Made by a program: the position numbers and the translations under genes. The notes below the pieces were generated by a model that saw nothing but the letters and a program-made list of their open reading frames with translations, was not told where the DNA came from and made no database searches. From Alphaproteobacteria bacterium (GTDB lineage: Bacteria; Pseudomonadota; Alphaproteobacteria; JANQMY01): a stretch of 64,000 nt of DNA. Of the stretch, positions 1-8,775 are shown piece by piece. Within the stretch, counting starts at the first letter, position 1. The number at the start of each line of letters is the position of its first letter. The DNA is taken from assembly GCA_028289425.1 (NCBI GenBank), contig JANQPL010000004.1:496001-560000 (forward strand), written 5' to 3'.

Positions 1-804
1 GGTGGCGGGCGGCTCCGTGGTGTTCATCCAGGGCTGCAGTGTGGGCAGCTCCACCACATCGTTGTTGTACATATTGTCTTTGCGGTTATGGAGCGCGGCC
101 CAGTTGCGCACGTTCGCTTTGTCGACCCATTTCGCAATCTGCGCTGGGTCGCCGTATTTTTCGTGAAACTGCTTCAGGAAGTGCGCGGGCCGGTAAATGA
201 AAGGCGGCCGCGGCTGCGCCAACAGGCCTAAGAAGCGTGGGTTGGGTTTGTGCCAGCGATACTGAACGGTCAGGTCATCCAGGATCAGCACTTGCGGCTT
301 TTGGCCGTCGACCAGCAGGGCCACGGGCGGGCCCGCAGGCGACAGCTCAGGACTATTGGCAACGTCTTCCCAGAAGTATCTAAAGTCTTCAGCAGTAAAG
401 GGGTGGCCGTCCGACCAGCGGTGGCCGGGGCGCAGGTGAAACGTGTAGACCGCGCCGTCCGCTTCCACATCGACGGCCCGTAGAATATCGGGCTCCAGCT
501 CCAAATCTTCGTTGTAGCCCACCAGCCGGGCATAGCCGTAGACCACCATGTAGCGGATATCTTTCGACCGGCTGACCATGGTGCGCAGGGTGCCGCCATG
601 GTGGCCGTAAGACTTGCCTTGGGCTTCCAAATCGACCACCAGCGGCGTGAGCGGCACGCGGGCTTCCACGGGCGGCAGGTCGCCTGCGGCCACGCGCGCC
701 ACAAGGGCCGGCGTTTCTTCCAGCAAGAAGGCTTGGGCCACGTTGGGCATCAAACAGAGCAGTCCAATCAGCAGTATACGGAGGTTTAGGACAGACGACC
801 TCAT
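1..804 (-). CDS. Peptide ABC transporter substrate-binding protein (family 5), C-terminus cut by window edge
   Basis: Reading leftward from the ATG at 804 gives 267 open codons to the window edge, with no stop. The start overlaps the stop of the upstream ATPase gene as ATGA. Residues 1-25 form a signal peptide (MRSSVLNLRILLIGLLCLMP, then an AQA cleavage site). The mature part has the family-5 solute-binding pattern: GGTLRTM near residue 70, YARLVGYNEDLELEPDIL, and the motif YTFHLRPGHRWSDGHPFTAE. Such proteins bind oligopeptides or other solutes in the periplasm and deliver them to an ABC importer. Permease genes would be expected further left, outside the window. The substrate cannot be told. 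The C-terminal half is missing because of the window edge, not a mutation. Confidence 0.85.
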   Translation of the reverse strand, partial: MRSSVLNLRILLIGLLCLMPNVAQAFLLEETPALVARVAAGDLPPVEARVPLTPLVVDLEAQGKSYGHHGGTLRTMVSRSKDIRYMVVYGYARLVGYNEDLELEPDILRAVDVEADGAVYTFHLRPGHRWSDGHPFTAEDFRYFWEDVANSPELSPAGPPVALLVDGQKPQVLILDDLTVQYRWHKPNPRFLGLLAQPRPPFIYRPAHFLKQFHEKYGDPAQIAKWVDKANVRNWAALHNRKDNMYNNDVVELPTLQPWMNTTEPPAT

Positions 805-2660
805 GCACCACCCCCGCTCATGGCGACAAAATGATCGGGCGTTGTTTCGACCAAACCCTTTCCGCCGCCAAAGCCCGTAAAAGGGGCGGGCCACAAGGCC
901 GGGTCGTTGATCGGGTTGGCTGCCAGGGCCGCGAAATCGGACGGCTGGTCCGGATCGATGCTGGGAATCGCCGCCAGAAGCGACTTTGTGTAGGGGTGCG
1001 TCGGCTCCGAAAAGATTTTGTCGGCGGAGGCGATTTCCACCAGGCGCCCACCCACCATAACCGCCGCCCGGTCGGCGATATAGTGCACCACCCCCAGATT
1101 ATGGCTGATGAACAGGTAGGTAAGGCCCAGCTTTTCCTTGAGATCCATCATCAGATTGAGGATCTGGGCCTGGACCGACACATCAAGGGACGAGACGGGT
1201 TCGTCCAAGACCAGCACGTCTGGCTGAAGGGCCAAGGCACGGGCGAGGCAAATACGCTGGCGCTGGCCGCCCGAAAACGCATGGGGGTACCGGTTCATGC
1301 AGTTGGGGTTCAGGCCCACCATGCGCAAAAGTTCCGTTACCCGGTCCACTTGTTCCGTATACCCGCATATTCGGTGGATATCCAGCGGTTCGCGGACGAT
1401 GTCGCAGACCGTCATGCGCGGATTGAGCGAGGCAAACGGGTCCTGGAACACATACTGGATGCGCCGCCGATAATCTTTGAGCGCAGCCCCTTCCAACGAA
1501 AGGACCGATTGCGCCGTGCCGTCCCGGTTGAAGGTAATCTCGCCCGCATCCGGCCATACCGCCCGCATCAAGGCGCGGCACAGAGTGGTTTTGCCGCTTC
1601 CCGACCCGCCCACCAGGCCGAGGCATTCGCCCTTGAAAATCGATAGGGACACGTCGTCCAAGGCTTGGGTGCGGTCATCCGTGTCGGACGCGAACATGCC
1701 CTCGCTGCGCGGCCGAAACGATTTGCTGACGTTGCGAATCTCGATCAGAGGGGCATCGTGCCGGCCCGACTTGTGGCCCGATGTCCGATCGAAATAGGGG
1801 TTCAGACCCTGGGTTTCCTTGCCCATGGCGTCCAGCCGGTCGATGCCCGATCCCACAATGGGCACGGCCTTCAGCAGCCCCTTGAGATAGGGGTGACGGG
1901 GGTCTTTCAGGGCAGCGGCGCAGGGGCCGGCCTCCATCACTTCGCCCCGGTGCAGCACCACAATGCGATCGGCGATTTGGCTCACCACCCCCAAATCATG
2001 GGTGATCAGCAACACCGCCATGCCGAATTCCGCTTTCAATTCGGCGATGGTGTGCAAAATCTGCGCTTGCACCGTCATGTCGAGGGCTGTGGTCGGTTCG
2101 TCGGCGATCAGCAGCGCCGGCCGGCACACCATGGCCATGGCGATCAAGGCCCGCTGGCGCATGCCCCCCGACAATTCGAAGGGGTAGAGCCGATGGGCGT
2201 TGGCGGCATCGGCAAAACCCACCCGCTCCAGCATGGCGCAGGTCTTGTCCAACGCAGCCGTGCGGGTGACTTTTTCGTGCAGGCACACCACTTCGCTGAT
2301 TTGGTCGCCAATAGTGTGGACCGGCGACAGGGCCGACATGGGTTCCTGAAAAATCATTGCGATCTGCTGGCCGCGCAGTGCCCGGAATTCTTCGCCCTGA
2401 CGCCGCAGCTTTGCCAAATCGATCCGCATACCGCCATATTGACGGCTGTGGTACTGGATCTCGCCGCCCGTGATTTGGCCGTTTGACGGCAGCAAGCCCA
2501 TGATGGCGTTACCGATGGTGGATTTGCCCGACCCGGTCTCGCCCACCAGCGCCGTGGTCTGACCTTCCAGCACATCGAAGCTGACGCTTTCCACCGCCTG
2601 GGTTTGCCCCGCAGGGAGGCGGAAGGACACACTCAGATCCTTGATGGACAGGACCGCCAT
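801..2660 (-). CDS. Dipeptide-type ABC transporter ATP-binding protein, two fused ATPase domains
   Basis: 619 residues holding two complete nucleotide-binding domains, as in the GsiA/YejF type, where DppD- and DppF-like halves are fused. Domain 1 has Walker A GETGSGKS (40-47), signature LSGGMRQ (163-169) and Walker B DEPT (187-190). Domain 2 has GGSGSGKT, FSGGQRQR and LVLDEPVSSLD. All catalytic motifs are intact, unlike the exporter-like protein at 8776. The C-terminal HPYTKSLLAAIP segment is typical of oligopeptide importers. It would power uptake of whatever the binding protein at 1-804 captures. It starts 2 bases after the stop of the preceding membrane-protein gene and overlaps the next gene by 4 bases, so it looks co-transcribed with the glycosyltransferases upstream. 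Confidence 0.93.
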   Translation of the reverse strand: MAVLSIKDLSVSFRLPAGQTQAVESVSFDVLEGQTTALVGETGSGKSTIGNAIMGLLPSNGQITGGEIQYHSRQYGGMRIDLAKLRRQGEEFRALRGQQIAMIFQEPMSALSPVHTIGDQISEVVCLHEKVTRTAALDKTCAMLERVGFADAANAHRLYPFELSGGMRQRALIAMAMVCRPALLIADEPTTALDMTVQAQILHTIAELKAEFGMAVLLITHDLGVVSQIADRIVVLHRGEVMEAGPCAAALKDPRHPYLKGLLKAVPIVGSGIDRLDAMGKETQGLNPYFDRTSGHKSGRHDAPLIEIRNVSKSFRPRSEGMFASDTDDRTQALDDVSLSIFKGECLGLVGGSGSGKTTLCRALMRAVWPDAGEITFNRDGTAQSVLSLEGAALKDYRRRIQYVFQDPFASLNPRMTVCDIVREPLDIHRICGYTEQVDRVTELLRMVGLNPNCMNRYPHAFSGGQRQRICLARALALQPDVLVLDEPVSSLDVSVQAQILNLMMDLKEKLGLTYLFISHNLGVVHYIADRAAVMVGGRLVEIASADKIFSEPTHPYTKSLLAAIPSIDPDQPSDFAALAANPINDPALWPAPFTGFGGGKGLVETTPDHFVAMSGGGA

Positions 2661-2662
2661 GG

Positions 2663-3223
2663 TCAGGCAGCCCTTCGCAGCACGGCCCGAAGTCCGGACG
2701 GGGCCGACGCCGTCTTCGTAAATCGGACCAAATTTGTGCGCGTGACTTCGCTGAGGGAAAGGCCTTTGACGGCGGCCGTCTGTTCTGCTGCCCCGAGAAT
2801 CCGGTCAAAGTCCGACAGGGAGCTGAATATCGTTATGGATGCCCGGTCGTCTTTCACTGTGAGTTCGAACCAGCCTTCACTCTGATCGCGCCGGGTGCTG
2901 AAGTATCGCAAGCGGATGCCGGTCAGCCGGTCCCATTGCACATGCCGCGCCCTAACCGAAGGCAGGGCCTTCAGGGGGCCGGCTTGGGTTACGGTCAGAC
3001 CCTGGTCGGTCAGCGATATTTGCGATGATGCGCGTCGTGCCACCGATCCCAGATAGAAGGCGGCGCCAAAGAAGATCGCCAGCAACACCCACAGCGCCAC
3101 GCCAAAAGCGGGCACAAATAATGCCAAGCCGATGGCAATGGCGGCCACGAATAGACCCCTCAAAAACTCTGATCGTACAGCGTGGTGTGGGTAGGTGTGT
3201 GTCGACGGTGTTTGGCGTGTCAT
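2663..3223 (-). CDS. Small membrane protein, possible PH-like cytoplasmic domain, unknown function
   Basis: 186 residues. Two closely spaced hydrophobic helices (about residues 20-60: FLRGLFVAAIAIGLALFVPA, then VALWVLLAIFFGAAFYLG) are followed by a soluble domain of about 120 residues. That domain has alternating short strands (ISLTDQGLTVTQ, ITGIRLRYF-like, WFELTVKDDRASITIF), resembling the bacterial PH-like domains that follow paired helices in small membrane proteins. This fold guess is inference from pattern only. It lies 2 bases after the glycosyltransferase stop and 2 bases before the ABC ATPase start, so it is inside the operon. I do not recognise a specific family and assign no function. 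Confidence 0.75.
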   Translation of the reverse strand: MTRQTPSTHTYPHHAVRSEFLRGLFVAAIAIGLALFVPAFGVALWVLLAIFFGAAFYLGSVARRASSQISLTDQGLTVTQAGPLKALPSVRARHVQWDRLTGIRLRYFSTRRDQSEGWFELTVKDDRASITIFSSLSDFDRILGAAEQTAAVKGLSLSEVTRTNLVRFTKTASAPSGLRAVLRRAA

Positions 3224-3225
3224 TC

Positions 3226-4389
3226 TTACCGGTCTAATAGGCCCGCAGTGTCAATGGCGTGTTTGACAAGCGCCGCCGATTTTGCGCCCCCACCCAGACG
3301 AAACGGCGGATCTTCACGCAGAGGGTTTGTCAGGGCTTTGGTCATAGCAGCCAAAAGGCGCTGGGGCGACAGAGATTTTTCCTCTATCGCAACCGCGCGA
3401 CCCGCTGCTTCGAGGCACCCGGCCCTCAGACCCTGTTCTTTTTCGTCATGGCCGCTATAGGGCACCAGCACGGCCTTTGTGCCGCTGACGGCCAAATCCA
3501 CCACCGTATTGTATCCGGCTTGGCTCACGGACAGGGCGGCAGAGGCGAGGTCGCGCGCGAAATCCGGCGTAGCGGCGGAAACCGAGAAGGTGCCGGTCGC
3601 TTCAGCCCGCAGGCGGCGGGCGACCTCCTCAGGAAAGCTTGCCCCAAGTTTGACGTCCCAGTTCATGCCCAGCGACTCGAGTTGGTATGCGGCCCAAGCG
3701 GTCTCCACCAGCGGCCCGCCCGTCCGCCCGTGACCCGCTGAAATCACGATCCGCTTTGCACGCTGGGGCACAGTCTGGATTTTCGACCCTCCCACATAGC
3801 CGGTGTAGTGGATCTTTGGTTCGAGCTGAGAGGCTGACGGAAACGATAGGTCCAACGGCGCAAAGTCGTGGTCGCCATGGACGAGGATTGCGTCATAGTG
3901 AGAATTGGCCAGGTCAAGGAATCGGTTGGCTTTCTTTTCACTTTCCGGCGGCTCGATAATGTCTCGGACAGAGGCAAACAAAAGCGGCCGGGGATTTAGC
4001 GTCCGGCAGGCCTCCAAAAGAGGGAACAGTTCGAACATCAATTTTCCCCGCCCGAAGGGAAAGTGTTCCGTGAGCACCAGATGCGGGCGGAAGGACCGCA
4101 GATGCTCAAGCAACACATCCCGCCGCTTGGTGCGGAAGGCGTCGTCAATGGGGTTGCCCTCGCCGTCAATCAAGACCGAATAGGTGGTTCCCTGGGTGGT
4201 CACCGGCGGAAGCTGTACGAAGCGCACGGACTCCAAATCCAGGTCCCGGTGAGGCAACCCGCCCGATACCAGCATCACGTCCAAATCCAGGACGCTCATG
4301 GCGCGGGCCAGATCCGCCGCCCGCATCAAATGGCCGATCCCCATCAGATGCTGAACGTAGAGAAAGACTCGTGGCCGCATGAAAGGCAT
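3226..4389 (-). CDS. Predicted glycosyltransferase, COG4671/MurG-like fold
   Basis: 387 residues. The N-terminus VFLYVQHLMGIGHLMRAADL has the glycine-rich first loop of GT-B enzymes, with the xGIGHxxR pattern seen in the COG4671 predicted glycosyltransferases. The C-terminal half has ASAALSVSQAGYNTVVDLAV near residue 290, matching the donor-nucleotide loop (SxxGxNT) of MurG-like enzymes, followed by VPYSGHDEKEQ. It probably transfers a sugar from a nucleotide donor in a surface-glycan pathway; donor and acceptor are unknown. The ATG directly abuts the TAG of the phosphatase gene; a second Met three codons in (MRPRVFL) is an alternative start. A paralogue opens the same operon at 7360-8571. 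Confidence 0.85.
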   Translation of the reverse strand: MPFMRPRVFLYVQHLMGIGHLMRAADLARAMSVLDLDVMLVSGGLPHRDLDLESVRFVQLPPVTTQGTTYSVLIDGEGNPIDDAFRTKRRDVLLEHLRSFRPHLVLTEHFPFGRGKLMFELFPLLEACRTLNPRPLLFASVRDIIEPPESEKKANRFLDLANSHYDAILVHGDHDFAPLDLSFPSASQLEPKIHYTGYVGGSKIQTVPQRAKRIVISAGHGRTGGPLVETAWAAYQLESLGMNWDVKLGASFPEEVARRLRAEATGTFSVSAATPDFARDLASAALSVSQAGYNTVVDLAVSGTKAVLVPYSGHDEKEQGLRAGCLEAAGRAVAIEEKSLSPQRLLAAMTKALTNPLREDPPFRLGGGAKSAALVKHAIDTAGLLDR

Positions 4390-4983
4390 CTAAGATTTGC
4401 AATCGAGCGGCACGTTCATTTCCACAGGCCGCACCGCGCCATCGGGGGCCACATCGAATAGGTGGGCCGCTTGCCAGGTGAGTTTAATGGGCGCTTTGTT
4501 CATCATGTCCCAGTCATAAGCCAAGGCGAAGACGGCCCGTATCACCCCCTTATGGGTGACGGTGCCCACGGGCCTTTCCCGCGCCCCAATCTGTGCCAGA
4601 AACGGCTGAACACGCTCGATCACATCGGCGGGACTTTCCCCATTTGCGGGCCGGAAATGGCGTCCTTTTCCTTCATTCTCCAGAAACTTAGCTCCCAATT
4701 CCTCGCGCAGCTGCGCTGTTGTGTAGCCCTGCCAATCGCCCCAATCGGTCTCGATCAGCCGCTCTTCCGCAATGGCGTCGGAAATGCCCAACAGGCGCGC
4801 TGTTTGCCGTGCCCGGGCAAGCGGGCTCACAAACCATTGGGCGCCGGCCAGTGCCGGCGGCGGTGCGAGCTGCGCCAACTGCTGGTGCGCTTCTTCCGTA
4901 AGCGGAATATCTGCATGGCCTTGCATCTTGCCCAGCCGATTCCATTCAGTTTCGCCGTGACGGATCAGGCCGAGGAGCGGCAT
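4390..4983 (-). CDS. Histidine phosphatase family protein (phosphoglycerate-mutase-like)
   Basis: 197 residues. The N-terminal LIRHGETEWN contains the RHG motif whose histidine is phosphorylated in this superfamily. FVSPLARARQTARLLG supplies the second conserved arginine region, ERLIETDWGDWQGYT the third, and VTHKGVIRAVFALA the second catalytic histidine. This layout fits a cytoplasmic phosphomonoesterase of the PhoE/CobC type rather than glycolytic mutase. In this context it may remove phosphate from a sugar phosphate or other glycan precursor, which is inference from neighbours. The start lies inside the end of the upstream glycosyltransferase gene (19-base overlap), supporting translational coupling. 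Confidence 0.9.
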   Translation of the reverse strand: MPLLGLIRHGETEWNRLGKMQGHADIPLTEEAHQQLAQLAPPPALAGAQWFVSPLARARQTARLLGISDAIAEERLIETDWGDWQGYTTAQLREELGAKFLENEGKGRHFRPANGESPADVIERVQPFLAQIGARERPVGTVTHKGVIRAVFALAYDWDMMNKAPIKLTWQAAHLFDVAPDGAVRPVEMNVPLDCKS

Positions 4984-6104
4984 GCTTCTGCTTCCCGTGA
5001 GCTAAAGAGGCTCTCCCTCAATGCCGGCAACCGAGAGTCGAGAGACCTGTGCGCGAGGACAAACGACTCGGCGGCCCGGCCCATGCGGCGGCGGCGGTTC
5101 TTGTCTTCCAGCAGCGCCCGTAGTGCCTGGGCAAAGAGTTGGGAGGATGCGCCTTCCGCAAGAAATCCCGTCTCGTCGTGGCGGATCACCTCGGCAACGC
5201 CGGGGCCTTCGACCGCAACAGACGGCAGCGCCGCTGCCCCGGCCTCCAAATACGCCATGCCATAAGCCTCGCCCAGGCCCGGCCAGGCAAAGACATCGGC
5301 GGCGGCAAAAAAGTTATATAAATCAATGCCTTGAATGGCACCCAGGAAGGTAGTTCGGGACGCCATCGCGGCGAAATCTTGCTCAATCTCCGGTTTGCCC
5401 GGTCCATCACCGGCGATCACCAAATGCCAGTCCAGATCCGTCACATGGCCAAGGGCGGCTGCCAGCAGTCGATAACTTTCGCATTTCACGCCGGGCCGCA
5501 TCATGGCCGTACACAGAATAATAGGTCCCGTTGGGGGCCCCCCGATTGTCCTCCGTAGACGGTCTATTGCGGCCGCCCTGTCCTTGCGGGCCCGCTCGAA
5601 TGGTGATGGGTCGACAAAAGGCGGAAAGCGCTTGAGTTTGCGGTCAGAACCAAGGGCCTTGGCGAGGGGCCGCCAATCCTTCTCTTTCATGACGAACAGC
5701 CGGTCGGCCCGGTCGAATGAGCGTTTGGCATCCGCGAGCGCCTCGCGCCAGGGCGTATCGGTCTTGCTCGGCGCGTAAGAGGGTTCGAAGACCAGATACG
5801 GCATCCCCCAGGCTTGCTGCGCCAATGGTCCCAGCACGTCGGGGGATTTATAGTAGGAATGATAGGTCACCCACAGATCGGGCGGCGTCATCTCTCTGCA
5901 CTCTCGGGCCCATCGATCCAGAAGGCGGCATTTCTGTTCAGCATAGAGGGCCGGCTCCCCGTGATAGGACGAAAACCCGTCAACGACGTCCACGTCGCAG
6001 CCGACCTGCTGAAACGCCTGAACGAGCAGCCGCGCCATGGTGCGGTCGCCGGACGGCACGGGATGGTTGGGCGATTTCATGGGGGCGTAAAAGATTGCTC
6101 TCAT
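4965..6104 (-). CDS. Glycosyltransferase family 4 type protein
   Basis: 379 residues with a two-domain GT-B layout. The N-terminus MRAIFYAPMKSPNHPVPSGD carries the acceptor-side loop with PxSGDR, and the C-terminal domain has the donor-binding pattern FAWPGLGEAYGMAYLEAGAA, where E-x7-E-like glutamates contact the nucleotide sugar. IILCTAMMRPGVKCESYRLL is the start of the Rossmann-like donor domain. It probably adds a sugar to a lipid-linked or polymer acceptor at the inner membrane. The start overlaps the upstream GT4 gene by 4 bases (ATGA) and the end overlaps the phosphatase gene by 19. Substrates cannot be predicted. Confidence 0.9.
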   Translation of the reverse strand: MRAIFYAPMKSPNHPVPSGDRTMARLLVQAFQQVGCDVDVVDGFSSYHGEPALYAEQKCRLLDRWARECREMTPPDLWVTYHSYYKSPDVLGPLAQQAWGMPYLVFEPSYAPSKTDTPWREALADAKRSFDRADRLFVMKEKDWRPLAKALGSDRKLKRFPPFVDPSPFERARKDRAAAIDRLRRTIGGPPTGPIILCTAMMRPGVKCESYRLLAAALGHVTDLDWHLVIAGDGPGKPEIEQDFAAMASRTTFLGAIQGIDLYNFFAAADVFAWPGLGEAYGMAYLEAGAAALPSVAVEGPGVAEVIRHDETGFLAEGASSQLFAQALRALLEDKNRRRRMGRAAESFVLAHRSLDSRLPALRESLFSSREAEACRSSA

Positions 6105-7363
6105 GCCGCCGCCTCATTTTGGCGGGCCGGTTGCTGCGCCGTGGCACCGAACAGGGCTGCCAATCGGCCGATATGGGCCGGTAGCAGAAAATGCTCTTCC
6201 ACGCGGCGCTGGGCAGCGGCGCCGAGCCCTTGACGAAAGGTGGCGTCATCCACAAGCCGTTTGATCGCGCCGCTCACGGCCTCAGGATTTTCGGGCAGCA
6301 CCAGCAGTCCGTTTTCGCCGGGAATGATGAGTTCCGGGATCCCCCCGATGTCGGAGGCGATACAGGCCATGCCCTGGGATTGGGCCTCCAGCAGCACATT
6401 TGGCAGCCCGTCCTGATCGCGGTTCTGGGCGCGGCGGGACGGCAGAACGAACAAGTGATGGCTGCGATAGGCGTCCAACAACTCTTCCTGCGGGGCGGCG
6501 CCGCACCAAGTGATCCTGTCTTCAAGGCCAAGCTGCGCGGCAAGCCGTGATAGCTTTGCCGCTTCCGGTCCGGCGCCGTAATGGGTCCATCGCCAATCAA
6601 GATCATCGGGCAGCAGGGCGAGCGCCTGCAGCAAGATATCGAAACCCTTTTTGGGAACCAGTCTGCCTACGGATAAAATTCGTACGGGCAATGCTTTTAG
6701 GGCGGAGGCCGTCTTTGGCGCCGGGAACCGGTCGGGATCGAGCCCGTGATAGACCAGGTGGAGTTTGGCAGGATCGGCGCCGGTCGCGCAGCGCTGCAGG
6801 TCGGCAAGCCCCTCCCGGGTGCAGGTCACCCCGAAGGCGGCATCGGCAATCTTGGCTGTTTTCTCCCAATTTTTTGTGGTCCAGATGTCTTTTGCATGGG
6901 CCGAAAAACTGAACGGCAATTGCCGCATGACGGCCGCATAGCGTGCCACCGAACAGGGTGTGTGGAGAAAATGAGCGTGGATGTGCGCCGTGTCTTCCGG
7001 CAGCTCGGCGGCCAACACCAGGGCCTGTCCGAACCGGCGTAAGCGATTTGGTGTCGGATCCCGCAAAAGATCGTACACGAACTTTTTGCGTGTCGCCGCA
7101 TACCCTGGCAAGCGCCGCGCTACGCGCCGGGCGCGCCACACCCGGCCCGGGTCATCTCTTAGGTACTCCGGCAGGTAGGTGGCCCGTGCACGAATTCGAC
7201 CGTGAAAGGCGCTGACGGCCTTGTCGGTGGGATGGCGTAGGGAATAGAGATCGATGTCCAGTCCTAACCGCTCGAGCGCCAGCACTTCTTGGGCAATGAA
7301 GGATTCGGACAGGCGCGGCCAGCCCTTAACCACCACGGCGATTTTCTGCGGCGTGCCCATCAT
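6101..7363 (-). CDS. Glycosyltransferase family 4 (group 1) protein
   Basis: About 420 residues. I place the start at the ATG 7363, which overlaps the upstream stop as ATGATG and gives the normal N-terminus MMGTPQKIAVVVKGWPRLSE; a longer reading to 7459 adds 32 residues unlike the family. WPRLSESFIAQEVLALERLG is typical of GT4 enzymes of the colanic/exopolysaccharide type. VRILSVGRLVPKKGFDILLQ starts the donor domain, and DGLPNVLLEAQSQGMACIAS holds the E-x7-E motif. Expected role: retaining sugar transfer in surface polysaccharide or glycolipid assembly. It overlaps both neighbours by 4 bases and so belongs to the operon. Confidence 0.92.
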   Translation of the reverse strand: MMGTPQKIAVVVKGWPRLSESFIAQEVLALERLGLDIDLYSLRHPTDKAVSAFHGRIRARATYLPEYLRDDPGRVWRARRVARRLPGYAATRKKFVYDLLRDPTPNRLRRFGQALVLAAELPEDTAHIHAHFLHTPCSVARYAAVMRQLPFSFSAHAKDIWTTKNWEKTAKIADAAFGVTCTREGLADLQRCATGADPAKLHLVYHGLDPDRFPAPKTASALKALPVRILSVGRLVPKKGFDILLQALALLPDDLDWRWTHYGAGPEAAKLSRLAAQLGLEDRITWCGAAPQEELLDAYRSHHLFVLPSRRAQNRDQDGLPNVLLEAQSQGMACIASDIGGIPELIIPGENGLLVLPENPEAVSGAIKRLVDDATFRQGLGAAAQRRVEEHFLLPAHIGRLAALFGATAQQPARQNEAAA

Positions 7364-8571
7364 GCGGGGCGCGCATAGGCCTGCACGCCGGTGGAAGGGC
7401 CGATCCACGGGGCGGCCAAGTCCGCGATGCCGTCCAAGCCGTCCAGCATGGTGGGCCACATGCGCTCCGAGGGCAGTCGCCCGCTTGTGAGTTGGCGCAA
7501 TTCATCGGCCAGGCTGTCTTTGTCGGCGCGCGCAGGGTGGGCATCGTTCCAATGAACGCGCATGCGCAGCAGGCCCAGCGCTTGGGCTCGCTCCGCCCGA
7601 ATGAATTGCTCCCGCCGGGGGGCCGTCCGGGGCACCATCAGGCAGGGCTTATCCCGGGACAGCATCTCGGAAAAGGTGTTGTAGCCCCCCATGGTCACCA
7701 GGCCCGCGGCCGTTTCTTCTGAAAGCTCAATGTGCGGGTCGAAGGTTTTGATCTTGAGGCGCGCATCGCCGGCTGCCCGTTCGATGGCGCTTTGTTGATC
7801 CGCCAGGGGCATGAAGGGCCCGGTGACGATCAAGGCCGGCGGCAGGTCCCGGTCATGGTCGGCATATGTGTCCAGAACCCAATTGATCAGTGGGCTGCCG
7901 TCACCGCCACCGCCCGCCATGACCAAGATAAACGGGTCGTCGAAGGGCCGCTTGGGCTTGGTGGCGGCACCATTGCCGATCCGCCGTCTCAAATATCCGG
8001 TAAACGCAGATTTTTCACGGACCCCGGCGGGCAGCTTCAAATCGGTGAGCGGATCGTAGAACCGGCGTTCGCCGAAGATCCAAATGTCATGGTAAAGCGA
8101 CTCAAGGGCGTGGAAGGCCTTCTTCCGGGCCCATTCCCGCTGCAAGCGGTCGGGGGAATCGAGAATGTCGCGCAAGCCCAGCACCAGCCGGGTGCCGTGG
8201 GCGCGGGCCCACGCCAATGCCGGGGCCACTTCCCCCCGAAGCCCCAGCGGCTCCTTGTCCACCAAAAACATATGGGGGCGGAATTGTTGGGTTGCTTGTT
8301 TAATCAGGGCCGTCCGCAGCCCGATGATTTTGTCGATATCGCCGCCGGGATCGTGGGGCGCATAGCTGCCATCGGCGGTTTTGGTGACCCCCGGTACGCG
8401 CAGGAAATCCACATTCTTCCGAAACGAAAATCGCCCCACCAAAGGGGAGCCGGAAATGATCAGCACAGAAAGATCCTGCCAGCGCCGTACCAGATCGTGT
8501 GCGATCGTCCGGCATCGTCTTAAATGGCCTAGTCCGAAAGAATCGTGGCTATAGATCAATAAACGGCGCAT
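7360..8571 (-). CDS. Predicted glycosyltransferase, COG4671 type, first gene of the operon
   Basis: 403 residues. MRRLLIYSHDSFGLGHLRRC has the GLGHLRR loop of this family, and LVTMGGYNTFSEMLSRDKPC near residue 305 is the donor-loop region (GGYNT in place of GGxNT). LVLGLRDILDSPDRLQREW resembles the central segment of COG4671 proteins. It is the promoter-proximal gene of a leftward operon of at least eight genes; all downstream junctions are overlaps or gaps of 2 bases or less. It is paralogous to 3226-4389, so the cluster holds two enzymes of this uncommon type plus two GT4 enzymes. The exact sugar is unknown. Confidence 0.87.
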   Translation of the reverse strand: MRRLLIYSHDSFGLGHLRRCRTIAHDLVRRWQDLSVLIISGSPLVGRFSFRKNVDFLRVPGVTKTADGSYAPHDPGGDIDKIIGLRTALIKQATQQFRPHMFLVDKEPLGLRGEVAPALAWARAHGTRLVLGLRDILDSPDRLQREWARKKAFHALESLYHDIWIFGERRFYDPLTDLKLPAGVREKSAFTGYLRRRIGNGAATKPKRPFDDPFILVMAGGGGDGSPLINWVLDTYADHDRDLPPALIVTGPFMPLADQQSAIERAAGDARLKIKTFDPHIELSEETAAGLVTMGGYNTFSEMLSRDKPCLMVPRTAPRREQFIRAERAQALGLLRMRVHWNDAHPARADKDSLADELRQLTSGRLPSERMWPTMLDGLDGIADLAAPWIGPSTGVQAYARPA

Positions 8572-8775
8572 GGGGCGCGCGGCCTTCCCTTCTCTCCTAA
8601 TGCCTTAGGATTTAACCATTTATCGGCCCATGTCAGCATTTCATCCACAATATTGTGATTCGATCACAGAAACGGTGCATGGGCCCCGCCAAGGGCGGGC
8701 TACATATAGGGTCTTTGGCGTTGCGGCCCCAGGATACGCATCATAGGGTCGGGGCGGAAGGACACTCAGCCATCC
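8572..8775. promoter_or_regulatory. Divergent control region with a 15-bp palindrome
   Basis: The 204 bases between the leftward glycosyltransferase operon and the rightward exporter-like gene must hold both promoters. A perfect palindrome TGTGATTCGATCACA lies at 8654-8668. It resembles a CRP/FNR-type half-site pair, but with 5 rather than 6 central bases. A GC-rich hairpin, CCCGCC-aag-GGCGGG, follows near 8685-8700, then a TATAGG-like element near 8705. No convincing -35/-10 pair could be fixed. That a regulator binds here is inference. Confidence 0.45.

Noticed and set aside
7364-7459. 32-residue N-terminal extension of the GT4 gene
   Set aside because: It lies inside the upstream gene, is Arg/Gly-rich and unlike GT4 starts. 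The ATGATG overlap gives a normal start.
8654-8668. Calling the palindrome a true CRP site
   Set aside because: The spacer is 5 bases rather than 6 and no CRP gene or known target is in view; kept only as a regulator-type dyad.
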